From: Metarhizium brunneum
Lineage: Eukaryota; Ascomycota; Sordariomycetes; Hypocreales; Clavicipitaceae
DNA length: 64,000 bases
Direction: 5' to 3'
Assembly (NCBI RefSeq): GCF_013426205.1
Contig: NC_089426.1
Coordinates: 2,728,001 to 2,792,000 of the forward strand
Under the pieces are notes generated by a model. It saw only the letters and a program-made list of their open reading frames with translations, was not told the origin of the DNA and searched no databases. Below are positions 40,174 through 50,012 of the stretch, in pieces (position 1 is the first letter of the stretch; the number at the start of each line of letters is the position of its first letter). The position numbers were made by a program, and so were the translations under genes.

Positions 40174-42315
40174 ATGTCTCGTTCGCAGATGACGACCGGC
40201 AAAGATTTACTCGCAATGAGCGACGCACAGCTCTGCGAATTTATGAAAAGAAACCGCCAACCTGACGGCTCATTCGACCTTTCTGTTGATTGTACCGTAT
40301 TATCCAAAGACGAGCGGGATTGTCTTGCTAGAAGACTACGGTGCGTTCTCTCTGTCTGTTTTTCTCTTTCTCTTTCTCTCTTACTCTCTCTCTTATTCTC
40401 TTTTTTGCTCTCTCTCTCTCTTACTCTCTTTTTTACTCTCTCTCTTACTTTCTCTTTTACTCTCTCTCTTTCTTTCTTTTTTTTTTTTTTTTCGTTTCCG
40501 GATATTTTCATCTACTTACGCCCGCGTAGATTGATACAACGAGAAGTGACCGACAAGCCCGCGGCGAACTCGCGTCCGCTTGACCTGGACAAGCTCGACG
40601 CGCTTCTGCGTGATGTGGCCAGCAGAGAAGATTCCCAATCTCGCGACCGACCGCGTGCAAGGGAAAGTGAAACCCAATCGCCGGATGAAAGTCCGCAAGA
40701 GACGTATAAGCGAGAAGAGATGGAAGCGTATAATAATCTTGTTAATGATGGTGGCCACCCACTGTACCAAATCGACCTCCTGGAATCTGTTTCAAAAGAC
40801 CCTGATGCGTACTGCGAGATGCTGACCCCATTTCGGCGACCGCCGCGATGGGGTAAATCAGAGATGGATACCTTTAACGTTCGAGACGCAATACGAAGAC
40901 AATGGCACCGGTGGCAGAATTTCCGAAAATGGCAACTTAATAACAGGGGGATTGATTACAAAGATGCTAATGATGAGGAGGTCTTTTCGGCTCATGTTGA
41001 GAAAACAAAGCGCCATTATAGAGAAGTAGGTTGGGATGAACAGGCAGCTAGGCTTGAGACCGACCCAACCTCTTTGAAGCAGCCAGGCAACTGGTGGCAT
41101 TATCTTCAAAGACACCATGACTGGCAGCGCCGATACCAGCGGGAGCTTGGATGCGAAAGCTTCTCTGATTACCAGGGCGCTGTGAAGGCGCGATTAGCTC
41201 GGCATGGCTTCACACGATCGTTCTATCTAGCGGAGGACCCCAAGCAACAAGATAAATTGACAACATGGATCGAATACCTATGCTTTGAGTACTGGTGGCT
41301 TGACCGTTATACTGCAACAAAAGAGCGCCTAAAGTCAAAGCACGATGATGCTTGGATTGAGGTAAAGAACCAGGGAGTGGTAAAAGAGGGCGAAACTCCG
41401 GGATTTATCCGCACGGACGAGTCTGCTATGCGACGTCAAGATGCTAAAGACCGTGCATCGAAGGCCATGAAAGACGCAGAATTGGAAGCAGAAAAGATTT
41501 ACCACGCAACGCAGACGGACCCCGATCGCTTTAGCATTCCTAAGGAACGGCGCGTGCGAATGTTAGTCAAGGCTAGGAGAAGACTCTCAAAAGCAAAAGA
41601 AACGGTTGAATTTCTTAAACGGCGAAGTCAGCTTCTCATTGGGTTCGTCCGTGGAACCTTTGGCTATGATGATGCCAACCAAGATGTAGTTAACCAGATG
41701 AATCTTTTGAAATGGGCTGTGGCGCAGACTCGCTCAATCGAGGACGAACAGAAAGCTGCGACCTTGGGGAGAGAGGCTACGAGGAAGAGGAGAGAATCAG
41801 CCGAAGACAGCTGCATAGTAGAGCCAAGTTCCAAAAAACAGAAGTCATGTGCTTCAGAGAATGGCTCACAACCAAGCAACAGCAGAATCGGCACGAGAGA
41901 CAGAAGATCATTACGCAGCAGGGATATCCCATCAGAAGACATCAACCGACAACTTGACCAAGAAGGCAATCACTGCACGGCGCAGGCTGTGCCTTTGACG
42001 GAAGCCGAGGCAGAACCTGTAACCTCGGGGCAGAGGAAAAAAGTCGCATTCCAAGATGACTCTTCAACGCCGCCAAGGCGTAGGAAATCGAAGTCAAATG
42101 CCAGTCGTCACGACTCGCAAACCAGCGACAGAGTCTCACGAGCACGGAATCGCCCAACAACAAGCGCAAGTCAGCACCCAGATCAGCACCAAACTCAACG
42201 CGTACAGGATGCAAAGTCCAGCAGCAAGTCACCCAAGCCCAAGGTGCCGTCTCAGGAATTAACCCAAGGATTACGTCGCAGCGCTCGACTCAAGGCATTA
42301 CGTCGCGGAGCATGA
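40174..42315 (+). CDS. Hypothetical protein, coiled-coil and basic C-terminus
   Basis: Two exons, 40174-40340 and 40530-42315, giving 650 aa. The intron (40341-40529, 189 nt) runs GTGCGT to CGTAG with a CTTAC branch-like site. The start has a good context (ccaaaATGtc). I recognise no catalytic domain. The centre (about residues 130-390) is rich in Trp, Arg and Glu, with repeated W-R/W-H pairs, and resembles uncharacterised fungal proteins of Hypocreales. A helical charged stretch follows (about 395-500), then a disordered Ser/Arg/Lys-rich tail with basic clusters (for example P-P-R-R-R-K-S-K, S-A-R-L-K-A-L-R-R) that could be nuclear signals. It is the first intact gene after the transposon block, 280 nt from its edge, yet shows no RIP-like damage. 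Confidence 0.8.
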   Translation: MSRSQMTTGKDLLAMSDAQLCEFMKRNRQPDGSFDLSVDCTVLSKDERDCLARRLRCVLSVCFSLSLSLLLSLLFSFLLSLSLTLFFTLSLTFSFTLSLSFFFFFFSFPDIFIYLRPRRLIQREVTDKPAANSRPLDLDKLDALLRDVASREDSQSRDRPRARESETQSPDESPQETYKREEMEAYNNLVNDGGHPLYQIDLLESVSKDPDAYCEMLTPFRRPPRWGKSEMDTFNVRDAIRRQWHRWQNFRKWQLNNRGIDYKDANDEEVFSAHVEKTKRHYREVGWDEQAARLETDPTSLKQPGNWWHYLQRHHDWQRRYQRELGCESFSDYQGAVKARLARHGFTRSFYLAEDPKQQDKLTTWIEYLCFEYWWLDRYTATKERLKSKHDDAWIEVKNQGVVKEGETPGFIRTDESAMRRQDAKDRASKAMKDAELEAEKIYHATQTDPDRFSIPKERRVRMLVKARRRLSKAKETVEFLKRRSQLLIGFVRGTFGYDDANQDVVNQMNLLKWAVAQTRSIEDEQKAATLGREATRKRRESAEDSCIVEPSSKKQKSCASENGSQPSNSRIGTRDRRSLRSRDIPSEDINRQLDQEGNHCTAQAVPLTEAEAEPVTSGQRKKVAFQDDSSTPPRRRKSKSNASRHDSQTSDRVSRARNRPTTSASQHPDQHQTQRVQDAKSSSKSPKPKVPSQELTQGLRRSARLKALRRGA
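40345..40495 (+). repeat. Low-complexity CT-rich tract in intron
   Basis: About 150 nt of almost pure pyrimidine on the + strand (tctctttctctc-type runs ending in a T-run) filling the intron of the hypothetical gene. It explains the long Lys/Arg/Glu-rich and Leu/Phe/Ser-rich frames seen on either strand here. Confidence 0.9.
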
Positions 42316-43449
42316 TTGATTCAGCAAGACGTAATCCACACGTCTCCGTGGAAAGAGATGGATTACAAAGAAGCACACTCGCAGGCGAGGGCATGTTGTT
42401 ACAGTTCAAGTGGGTGTAAAAGAGCGGCCAGCAGGCCAGGTCGCTATCTTTAGGGTTAATGAATTAATGACGTGGTAGATTAAATAATCAACTTGAGATA
42501 TTTTTTTTGGCTCTTCTCATAATGCACACCCAGATTTTGAAGAATACGCCACGGCATGCTAGCAAAGGTAAAACGCATGGCGAGAGTTCATCGCACAACA
42601 AGGCAGGTTCTACATCTACCACTGGCAAGCCAGGCTTATCCTATTGATGGAACCACATGGCCAAGCGATAAGGAACAAGTGAGCGTCTTAAGCAGGGCTT
42701 CTTTTTTCTAAATTTTGTTTGGGTTGGCAATATCAAGCTCAGAGTGGACCGCTGCGGGGAGCGGGTTACAGTAGCAATTGTGCTCATCTGTGCCGACCAA
42801 TTGCTGACTGACTGCTTTGGCCAGCAGCTTCAGACACGTCAACTGCTGTGCAGTCAAGACATGTCGTGCTCTGTCGCCGGCTATGGCATGCCGGTCGGCC
42901 GCTGACAAAGACCCGGCCAGGCACAGCAGCCCACCGGCATCTTCTCGAGGGACCAGCCATCTCCCCCTACGCTATTAATCATCACGGCGCGCGGCACTGG
43001 GGACAGATGAACCTGGCCGCATAGTGGGCTGTTGTGGAGCCACTAGACCCCAGTGCCCCCTTTTCGTTTTACCCTTCAATGTTCTCTTTCTAGTATCTTT
43101 GAACAATCGGCGCCGCAAAACGTGGCTTACGTACTTGATTTGTTATGTGGGTTCTCAAACGGCCTCGGAAATCAAGATACGGCTCCTATAATATTTCCGC
43201 AGTGGTGATTCCGTTTTGATCAGGGTATATATATTTCATCCCCGTATTCCACCACGGTCACTATTAGAACCATTTTGCAATTGCGCACGTCAGTAACACA
43301 TCGCGCCTTCCCCCACATAGAGAGCTTCATCATCACGACAAACCCCACAACAAGTCACTTACATACATACACACTGACCAGTGGCCACACACAAACACCC
43401 TCATCCTGCCTCTTCTATACCTTGATACAACAGCAAGAACAAAAAAAAA
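42316..43449. other. Intergenic region upstream of nitroreductase gene
   Basis: No supportable gene. Contains the 3' flank of the hypothetical gene and the promoter and leader of the nitroreductase. The last 230 nt are the likely core promoter and 5' leader, with a TATA-like box and an A-run immediately before the start codon. Confidence 0.6.
43224..43235 (+). promoter_or_regulatory. TATA-like box of nitroreductase gene
   Basis: GGTATATATATTT-type sequence about 215 nt before the ATG at 43450. Position and strength fit a core promoter for a highly expressed gene; the transcription start is not visible. Confidence 0.45.
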
Positions 43450-44070
43450 ATGTCTGCCGCCAAGCTCTCCGCCGACCTCCTCATCCAGATGGCCAAGGCC
43501 CGCCGCACCATCTACGCGCTGGACAAGAACCTCCCCGTCTCCACCACCCGCATCCAGGAGCTCGTCAACGAAACCACCCTCCACACGCCCTCGTCCTTCA
43601 ACTCGCAGTCCAACCGCGCCGTCGTGCTCCTGGGCCCCGAGCACGACAAGCTCTGGGACATGACGGCGTCGACGCTGCGCGCCATCGTCCCCGACGACAA
43701 GTGGAAGCACACCGAGGACCGCATGGCCATGTTCAAGAAGGCCGCCGGCACCGTCCTCTTCTTCGAGGACGACGACGTCGTCAAGGGCATGCAGGCCGCG
43801 TTCCCCTCCTACGCCGACCGCTTCCCCGCCTGGGCCACCCAGAGCGCCGGCATGCAGCAGCTGCTCCTCTGGACCGCCCTCGAGCTCGAGGGCCTCGGCG
43901 CCAACCTCCAGCACTACAACCCGCTCATCGACGACAAGGTCGCCGCCACCTGGAGCCTGCCCAGGTCTTGGAGGCTGAATGCCCAGCTGGTCTTTGGGGG
44001 CCGCGCCGGCGAGCCCGGCGACAAGGAGTTTAAGCCGCTCGAGGACCGTGTCAAGGTCTTTGGTGCGTGA
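43450..44070 (+). CDS. Nitroreductase family protein, Frm2/Hbn1-like
   Basis: Single exon, 206 aa. Shape of the fungal nitroreductase (FMN-dependent oxidoreductase) subfamily of yeast Frm2 and Hbn1: the early R-R-T-I-Y segment (about residues 18-22), the T-P-S-S-F-N-S-Q-S-N-R segment (about 46-56) that contacts FMN in the family, the W-xxH-T-E-D centre and a G-M-Q-Q-L-L-L-W-T-A-L-E motif (about 137-148). Length is close to the usual 190-210 aa. Frm2/Hbn1 proteins are linked to lipid signalling and oxidative stress in yeast. Codon use is strongly GC-ending, unlike neighbours, suggesting high expression. Predicted soluble; no signal peptide. Confidence 0.92.
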   Translation: MSAAKLSADLLIQMAKARRTIYALDKNLPVSTTRIQELVNETTLHTPSSFNSQSNRAVVLLGPEHDKLWDMTASTLRAIVPDDKWKHTEDRMAMFKKAAGTVLFFEDDDVVKGMQAAFPSYADRFPAWATQSAGMQQLLLWTALELEGLGANLQHYNPLIDDKVAATWSLPRSWRLNAQLVFGGRAGEPGDKEFKPLEDRVKVFGA

Positions 44071-44778
44071 AAAAAAAATGCGTACATACATACACACACA
44101 CACACGTCGGGTTGACCCCGCGAATGGGTTTCTGGGATTTCTGCATAGCGTGCTGTATAAAAAGAACGACCTATACGTTGGTGGCAGTTTGATTTTTTTT
44201 TTTTTTTTCGTTTTTCGTTTCTTTGTGTTTTGGACTCGGGGTAGTCGGATTGCGCGTCTACCTGCCTTTGAACAGGCTACTTGCTGTTTGTCGTGCTCGT
44301 AGAGCCCCATTGTCACAGTTTTTCCCCCAGTGTCTTCTCCGCGGCGCGAGTATAAAGATAGAGACAGAGACAGAGATAAAGAAATAGACAAGAGGTCTTT
44401 CCACAAGCCCTGGAGCCAGTTGTTAGTACATTGATATGTCAGAGTTCATATAGAAGCAGTCCCGTTGTTTCTTCACACTGCAAAAGAGAATCATAGATAT
44501 CAGTGTTGTTACATGAATATGTGAGTCTTCGCATCGCAGTAATTCCATTGACCCATCTCCACGGTGCAAAGACACTCATGGATAACAGTTGGAATCTTTC
44601 CACAAGCTCTACAACCCGGTGTAACTACGTTGATATGTGAGTGTTCGTACAGTAATACTTGAGTTGTGCTCCAATGCAATATACCTCCCCCTCCCCCTTA
44701 AAAAAAAGAAAAAACACCTCACGCAGAATAACCGCCTTATCCACAAGTATCATACAAATACACTCCAGTGTTCTCGAC
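44071..44778. other. Convergent 3' flanks of nitroreductase and PSD1
   Basis: No gene. Holds a CA repeat (44088-44105), a T-run (about 44193-44208), a GATA/GACA-like purine tract (about 44357-44393) and a degenerate repeat of about 70-100 nt units (44396-44667) described separately. Both neighbouring genes end here, so it should contain two polyadenylation regions. Confidence 0.6.
44396..44667. repeat. Degenerate direct repeat, three units
   Basis: Units near 44396-44468 and 44595-44667 both begin TCTTTCCACAAGC and share a GATATGT core (44433 and 44632); a partial middle unit lies near 44500-44550 (ATGAATATGTGAGT). A second shared block, TGCAAA..TCAT..GATA.CAGT, occurs at about 44479 and 44564. 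Units are about 60-70% alike by eye. Confidence 0.6.
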
Positions 44779-46530
44779 TTAGTCCTCCACGATTCGTCCA
44801 AGGGCTTGTCCCATCTTGATCGTCTGTCCTTTCTCCACTGCCCAGTGCCATCCGCTAATGGGCTTTCCCCCCTCCTCCTCCTTTTCAGAAGGCGCCTCGA
44901 ATACCAAGACGATGGTGCTGCCCAGCTGGAATCCACCCATCTCCTCGCCTCGACGGAGGGCGTGGCCATGAAGAACCGAGCTGGCCCCCTCGTACGTGGC
45001 CTCGGCAAAGCCCATGTACGGCTCGCCGTGTTTGGCCGCTTCCTCTGCGGCATGATCGGCAGCCGTGTCCGTCAACAAGCTGTTTGTTCGCAGCTCGCGG
45101 TCAAAGTTGATCTTGATGGAGCCAACATTTGTCGCCCCGACAGGCACGTAGCTGAAGAAGCCGTAGCGCCAGCGGCCCAGAAGCACCACGCGCTCGTTCA
45201 GGGTAAACAGACCGGGAAGGGTTCGCTGCAGGTATGGCGAAACACTGTACAGCTCTCCGGCAAAGTGGCGCCGTCGCTCGACGACCCAGTTTGTAGGCGA
45301 GTGGAATCTGTGATAGTCACCGGGAGCTAGATAGATGACGGCGTAGTAGAGTGATGTGCTCTTGTCCGCGGAGACGATGTCATACCAGGGCTTTTCCCCA
45401 AGGGCTAGCTCGGCCCGAACCTCGGATACGGCCCCGGCAGAGACTTCGGTCGACTCATCGGTTGTCGGGTGAGGCTTTTGAGCATCGGCCTGGCCGGATA
45501 GCAGATCAGGGAGGGTGTAGGAAATGCCATTCATCTTGGCGAATTCTTCCTCCTGCCTGACCACTTCCTCATCTCCGTGGGACACGCTGCCACCACTTCG
45601 AACAGATGCGGAGCTTTGGCCAGAGGCGATGCTGGCCGTGGGTGTGTTTTTGCCCAGCAATGCATCGACGCTATACGTCATTCCCTTGACCTGCTCGATA
45701 TCTCCGCCCTCAATTCGTCCATACTGCAGGATTTTACCGTCCGACGGGGAGAGCAGGGCGTGGCTGTCGGGATCGAGAGGTCTTGCGCCAGGCTTGAGTG
45801 TGCGGTAGAAGAATGCAGCCAGGTTTGGGTAGACGTGTAGGTCGGGTTCGGATACTTCGTCAAGGCTTTTTGGGCTGGTATTAGCCAAGGGCGACATTCA
45901 AATGGCGAAGTGAGGCCATCGAGAGAACTCACTTGACACCGAATATAAAAGAGTAGAGCTTGAATCCAGGCACACGCAGGTAGTACGGGATTGTCAGTTC
46001 GTTGAATTTCCCCCAAATCCGCGAGATGGCCTTCAGGGGCAAAGTTGACATTACTTGAACTTGCCTGGAGTGCAAATCCCGTTAGCCTGGCTCTGGAGGA
46101 GAGCGGGGATGCAGAGTGACGATTTTGCATACCATGGCCCATCGGGTCGAATCCTCTGGCGCCTTTTTGGCTGCTCGCTCGAGACACCAGCGTCTTCCTG
46201 CCGTCGCTTCTCCTGCTCTCTCGCAGTGACTTTGTAGAATTGCACCAGGCCGAGAAAACCGATGCCCACGCCGACAGGGATGTGGTACCAAGTTATCTTG
46301 CTGTTCCGCAGGGCCTCGCCCAGGCGCTGAGAGAACCCGGGGCGTCTGGCATACCGCGACGAGAAGTGCCGAGCAGCAATTGGCGTTTGGAGAGGGTATC
46401 GGAAGCTCAGCAGGGGGGTTGTCACACGCTGGTCTGCGCAGCTGGAGCATCGTCGGCGAATGTTGGCCAGGGCATGTCGTCGCAGGAGCTGGCCGGAGCC
46501 AACTCCCAGAGCTGCCATGACTGTGGTCAA
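44779..46530 (-). CDS. PSD1: Phosphatidylserine decarboxylase, mitochondrial
   Basis: Three exons on the minus strand: 46530-46133, 46064-45933 and 45865-44779, giving 538 aa; introns of 68 and 67 nt have GT-AG ends. Converts phosphatidylserine to phosphatidylethanolamine in the inner mitochondrial membrane. The first 60 residues are Arg-rich without acidic residues, a mitochondrial presequence; a membrane segment spans about residues 79-101. The decarboxylase body starts near residue 130, and the self-cleavage motif L-G-S-T is at 491-494, where Ser493 would give the pyruvoyl group of the alpha subunit. A Ser/Glu-rich linker (about 240-330) is an insert common in filamentous fungi. An alternative start is Met5. 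Convergent with the nitroreductase gene. Confidence 0.95.
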
Positions 46531-47172
46531 CCGGAGGTCGAGGTACGGAGAATGTCAGATACCGAGTGCGAAGCTATGCAGCTGGCATCGAGTTGGATTG
46601 GGGTCCCAGCGGCAATTCGCGAGGACTTGGGGGAGGTAGTCTTGAACAAATGCACCTGACGTAGTCACCAAACCTGGTGCTTGCGAGATGGAGGAAGAGA
46701 AGGGAAAGTGGAGGTGTATTGAATGTACCCCAGCAAAGCAGCCACTCAATACCAACAGCTGATGTCACTCGGGTGCTTGGAGAGGGTCAAGTGCCTCACG
46801 TCTTTAATTTAAAACAAACAGACAATCAATCAATTGATTTCCACTACTAGATATGCCGAGTCGACCAACACTCTAAATTCCAGATTCTACATTCACCTCG
46901 GCGGTGCAACAAAAAACAAAAAAGCAAACAAAATTCTAAAAACGGCATCAAATGGAGCAAGTGCTAGGAACCCAGGTACTTAGGTATGTAGGGTATTTAG
47001 AGGTAATGGTGAGCCGCGCCATGTGCTACAATGTAGCAGCACTCAATGGTCTCCATGCATGCCATTCCTCTCCTCGCCTGCCTACCTAGGTATCCAACCG
47101 TATTCGACCACGCAGCGCAGAGAGGCCATCTAGATTCGTGCCTGGCGCAGCATCAAGTTGTCTGGTATATAT
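46531..47172. other. Intergenic: PSD1 promoter and F-box gene 3' flank
   Basis: No supportable gene. AT-rich island at about 46800-46960 and CCTAGGTA-like motifs (near 46972-47000 and 47083-47092). The PSD1 promoter should lie in the first few hundred bases; no TATA box is obvious. Confidence 0.5.
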
Positions 47173-48597
47173 TCAGGCACGATGCCGCTGCAGTGCACGG
47201 GAAACCTCAAGCCTGGTCTCGTCAGGCATGCCAGCGGCACTGTATGTAAGCGTGACCTTCTCGGATAGATTGACTTTGTCAACAACGATGGCCTTCACTG
47301 GATCTGGGTACTGTACTTTAAAGTCTTTCCGTGGCACCCAGATAACGTGTATCTTTTCCAAAGCCGCTGCTCTCTCACCAGCAGCAACTGCCAATTCTCG
47401 ATGGAGTCGCTCACGAACAGAATGTGAGGACACGGACAGCGTCTTGAGCAGCCCAGGCTCGTTCTTGTAATGAAAAACCCAGGTAAGCCTCTTCAGTCTG
47501 GGACCCAAAATGCGCGCTGCAAATTGCTCGGCATCGTCACATGCAACGAACCCCAATCGGTCGGGGTATTTCAACTCCCCATAGTGCAAGCTAAGGTGTT
47601 CCAAAGCCGTACAGTCAGAGACGTTGAGTGTCGAAGGGACTCCAAATGCGGAAAATACCAGACTGAGGGCCCGGAGACTGTGCTTGTGTCCGTCGAAACG
47701 CATAGGGAAGGGGATGTGTGGCGTGGGTCGCGAGCAGTCCAGCAAGGTCAATTCCTCGAGGGCGTTGGGAAATCCTTCGAGTACGCTGGGGAAATCAAAC
47801 AAGTTTTGGGTGCCTGCTATGGAAAGTGATGTAATGTTGCACTCTCCCCGAAGCATCTGAATGCCGTTAGCATATATGCCCGTTGTTGAAAACCGAACCA
47901 CGCGTTTACTCACCGGCTGACCTTCGGCTCTCTCGCTCTCCTTCAAATTGCTCGTGATTCCTAGGTGCAACTTCCTGACTGACGATGGCCATTGCATGGA
48001 ATATAATGAATCGAGTTCCCTCATATGATCCACTGTCAAAATTGCAACCGTGACCAATCTTGACATGTCTTTGACAGGGTCTAACAATCTAGGATACAAG
48101 GTGTTCTGCATCTCCGTAGTCCTTTTGAAACTGCAAGCAATCCAAAGCTTTGTCATATTTGGGAGGTCAGGAACGATTTCTTCAAGACTCCGCAAGAACT
48201 CTTCGCGCCCAGCAAACTGGTCTCCTGTCAAGTTCACTCCAAGCTCGCGGCACTGGTTACCAAGTTCGCGATTTCGCTGAAGCGCATTGCGGAGGCCCCG
48301 GGGCCAGTTAACTGGATTTAGCATGAATCCGAATCGCTTCATGTCATCGGCTTTGAGGGGGAAAGCGTCGTATTGGAACAAATATCGGAACTTGACTTGT
48401 TCTACTACATCGCGGAAACGAGAACAAGTAAGTGCCAAGTTAAGGATTGCTGGGCCATCACCTGGGATCGCACAGGATGAAGTCTCAGGACTGTCATAAT
48501 CAGGATCCCGCATGGCGATGGCCAAGTCGAAGATTATCATCAGAATCTCGACTGTGAGATCTTGAATGCCTGCCATTATAGTCTTGTGCTTCGACAA
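47173..48597 (-). CDS. F-box-like protein
   Basis: Single exon, 474 aa. Residues about 10-75 (I-Q-D-L-T-V-E-I-L-M-I-I-F-D-L ... I-L-N-L-A-L-T-C-S-R-F-R-D-V-V) have the shape of a fungal F-box: the L-P-x-E-I-L-like helix and the L-x-L-x-x-x-C-x-x-F helix. The rest has Leu-rich spaced segments such as L-E-E-L-T-L-L-D-C-S and L-R-A-L-S-L-V-F that resemble irregular leucine-rich repeats. F-box proteins select substrates for SCF ubiquitin ligases; substrate unknown. Met8 (M-A-G-I-Q-D-L) is an equally plausible start. A reversed TATA-like box lies about 150 nt upstream. Confidence 0.8.
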   Translation of the reverse strand: MSKHKTIMAGIQDLTVEILMIIFDLAIAMRDPDYDSPETSSCAIPGDGPAILNLALTCSRFRDVVEQVKFRYLFQYDAFPLKADDMKRFGFMLNPVNWPRGLRNALQRNRELGNQCRELGVNLTGDQFAGREEFLRSLEEIVPDLPNMTKLWIACSFKRTTEMQNTLYPRLLDPVKDMSRLVTVAILTVDHMRELDSLYSMQWPSSVRKLHLGITSNLKESERAEGQPVSKRVVRFSTTGIYANGIQMLRGECNITSLSIAGTQNLFDFPSVLEGFPNALEELTLLDCSRPTPHIPFPMRFDGHKHSLRALSLVFSAFGVPSTLNVSDCTALEHLSLHYGELKYPDRLGFVACDDAEQFAARILGPRLKRLTWVFHYKNEPGLLKTLSVSSHSVRERLHRELAVAAGERAAALEKIHVIWVPRKDFKVQYPDPVKAIVVDKVNLSEKVTLTYSAAGMPDETRLEVSRALQRHRA

Positions 48598-48743
48598 CTT
48601 GTCAGACTAGCAGACTCGGGTGAAAAGGTCCTGGCAAGGTAGGCGAAGAGAGGGAGGCAAACGGAAAACTGGGAAAGAGATGTTGATAGTTGTGTCTTTA
48701 CTATTCTTGTTTTGCATATAACTAGAAACTGGCCGTGCCATCC

Positions 48744-48753
48744 TCTTTATATA
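48744..48753 (-). promoter_or_regulatory. TATA-like box of F-box gene
   Basis: TATATAAAGA on the minus strand, about 150 nt before the ATG at 48597. Spacing fits a fungal core promoter. Assigned from sequence and position only. Confidence 0.4.
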
Positions 48754-49445
48754 CTCCATGACGGACTCGTGAGACCATGAAATGAAGACTGAACACATGC
48801 AGTGAATACAGATGGCTTTTTGTGGCAATGTCTGTTGTCTCAAGAGCGATTTATAAAGGCCTGGTTCGATTTTCTTTGCTCGTGCCCTGAACACAAACAG
48901 GCCAGCCCCTTGGTTGGAAACAGCACTTGCTCTCCACAGTTAGTCTTTTGCTGAAAGATATTGGACTGGCCTCTCTGTCCAAGTATTCCTCTGAATGTTG
49001 GTACATAACTTAGTAGGCATGTTGTGTCGCGACTTGCGGAAACAAGGCTTGGAGTCCAACCGCCCGTCGTTACTTCGACGAGAGCAAAAAGGATGAAAGC
49101 GCATTGAACGTGTACCCGGGGGTCCGAGAACTGTGGCCGTGCCCTGTGTCTTTGTTGCCGAGGCGATTCTTCCCAAGAGCTCTGATTCAACATGTCAGAA
49201 TGTCACATTGAGCCAAATTCAAGTTCATTGGGCACAGGTTAGTCCCCGCGAGATGGTCCATGTACAAGGCACCACGTGACGAGTGCGTGAGTAAACGCAG
49301 CACCAAGTCATGGCACACAAGAGAGCGCTCTATTGTAGACTGGACGGGCTATATACATTATAGTAGTTGCCGGTGCAGAACCTGCTTCAGGTTTGGCTAT
49401 TTTAGTAGCCTTTTATAGACTAAGAGGAAGTATCGCAATAGAATA

Positions 49446-49469
49446 AAGTACTTAAGTACTTAAGTACTT
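49446..49469. repeat. Three tandem copies of palindrome AAGTACTT
   Basis: The 8-mer AAGTACTT, itself palindromic, occurs three times in a row, so the whole 24 bp is a perfect palindrome. Just upstream are hairpin-forming AACCTG-CTT-CAGGTT (49379-49393) and GGCTA-TTTTAG-TAGCC (49395-49410). Confidence 0.9.
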
Positions 49470-50012
49470 AGATACATAATGCAAGCAGGAGGCACCTGGG
49501 GCCTTTGCTGCGCCGGACATCGGGCAGGCAGTGGGTCACTGGGTCTTCTGTACATGGCTGGGCACAACAGTCCGGAGCCTCAACAGGTACCTGGCACCGC
49601 TAGCCAATCCCGAAAAAGCCACCGTGGAACTTTGGAACTCGACATTGAATGCTCCAGAGTACGACTCAGCACATCAACTACAAGCAGCATGTACCCAAGT
49701 GAGTGACTGGCATTTCATCACTTCACCACTACATGTGCATGTGCAGCTTGGCCTTTGCTCTTGGCCGGCGCCCCATTCCCATTCAGGGTACTTCTTCCTT
49801 GTGCTTTGCTTTTTTTTTCTTTTCTTTTTTTGCGACGACATCGTCTTGAATAGGGAAACACGACTCACTGCGCACCCCTCTGACCCTGGACATGATCTGA
49901 CACTCGACGGCCAACCTCGATCAATTCAACAGGTTGTGGCTGCTGTGAATAATCGTTGTTTCCTTCGAACCCTCGTCTCCATCCATTGTCTGCAAGACCG
50001 GGCAGCTGAAAG

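Larger units (their letters stand above)
48598..50012. other. Divergent intergenic region, F-box and Herp-like genes
   Basis: 1.4 kb between divergently read genes, with no convincing coding sequence on either strand. Contains a TATA-like box for the F-box gene, a short AT-shifted stretch with three perfect inverted repeats (49379-49469), and a T-rich leader (about 49810-49830) before the Herp-like gene. Confidence 0.5.

Noticed and set aside
40068..40511. Minus-strand frame rich in Lys, Arg and Glu
   Set aside because: It is the complement of the pyrimidine tract in the intron of the 40174 gene; low complexity, no independent support.
43333..44406. 357-codon minus-strand frame and overlapping + frame 43275-44033
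   Set aside because: Shadows of the GC-rich nitroreductase gene in other frames; the nitroreductase frame has clear family motifs.
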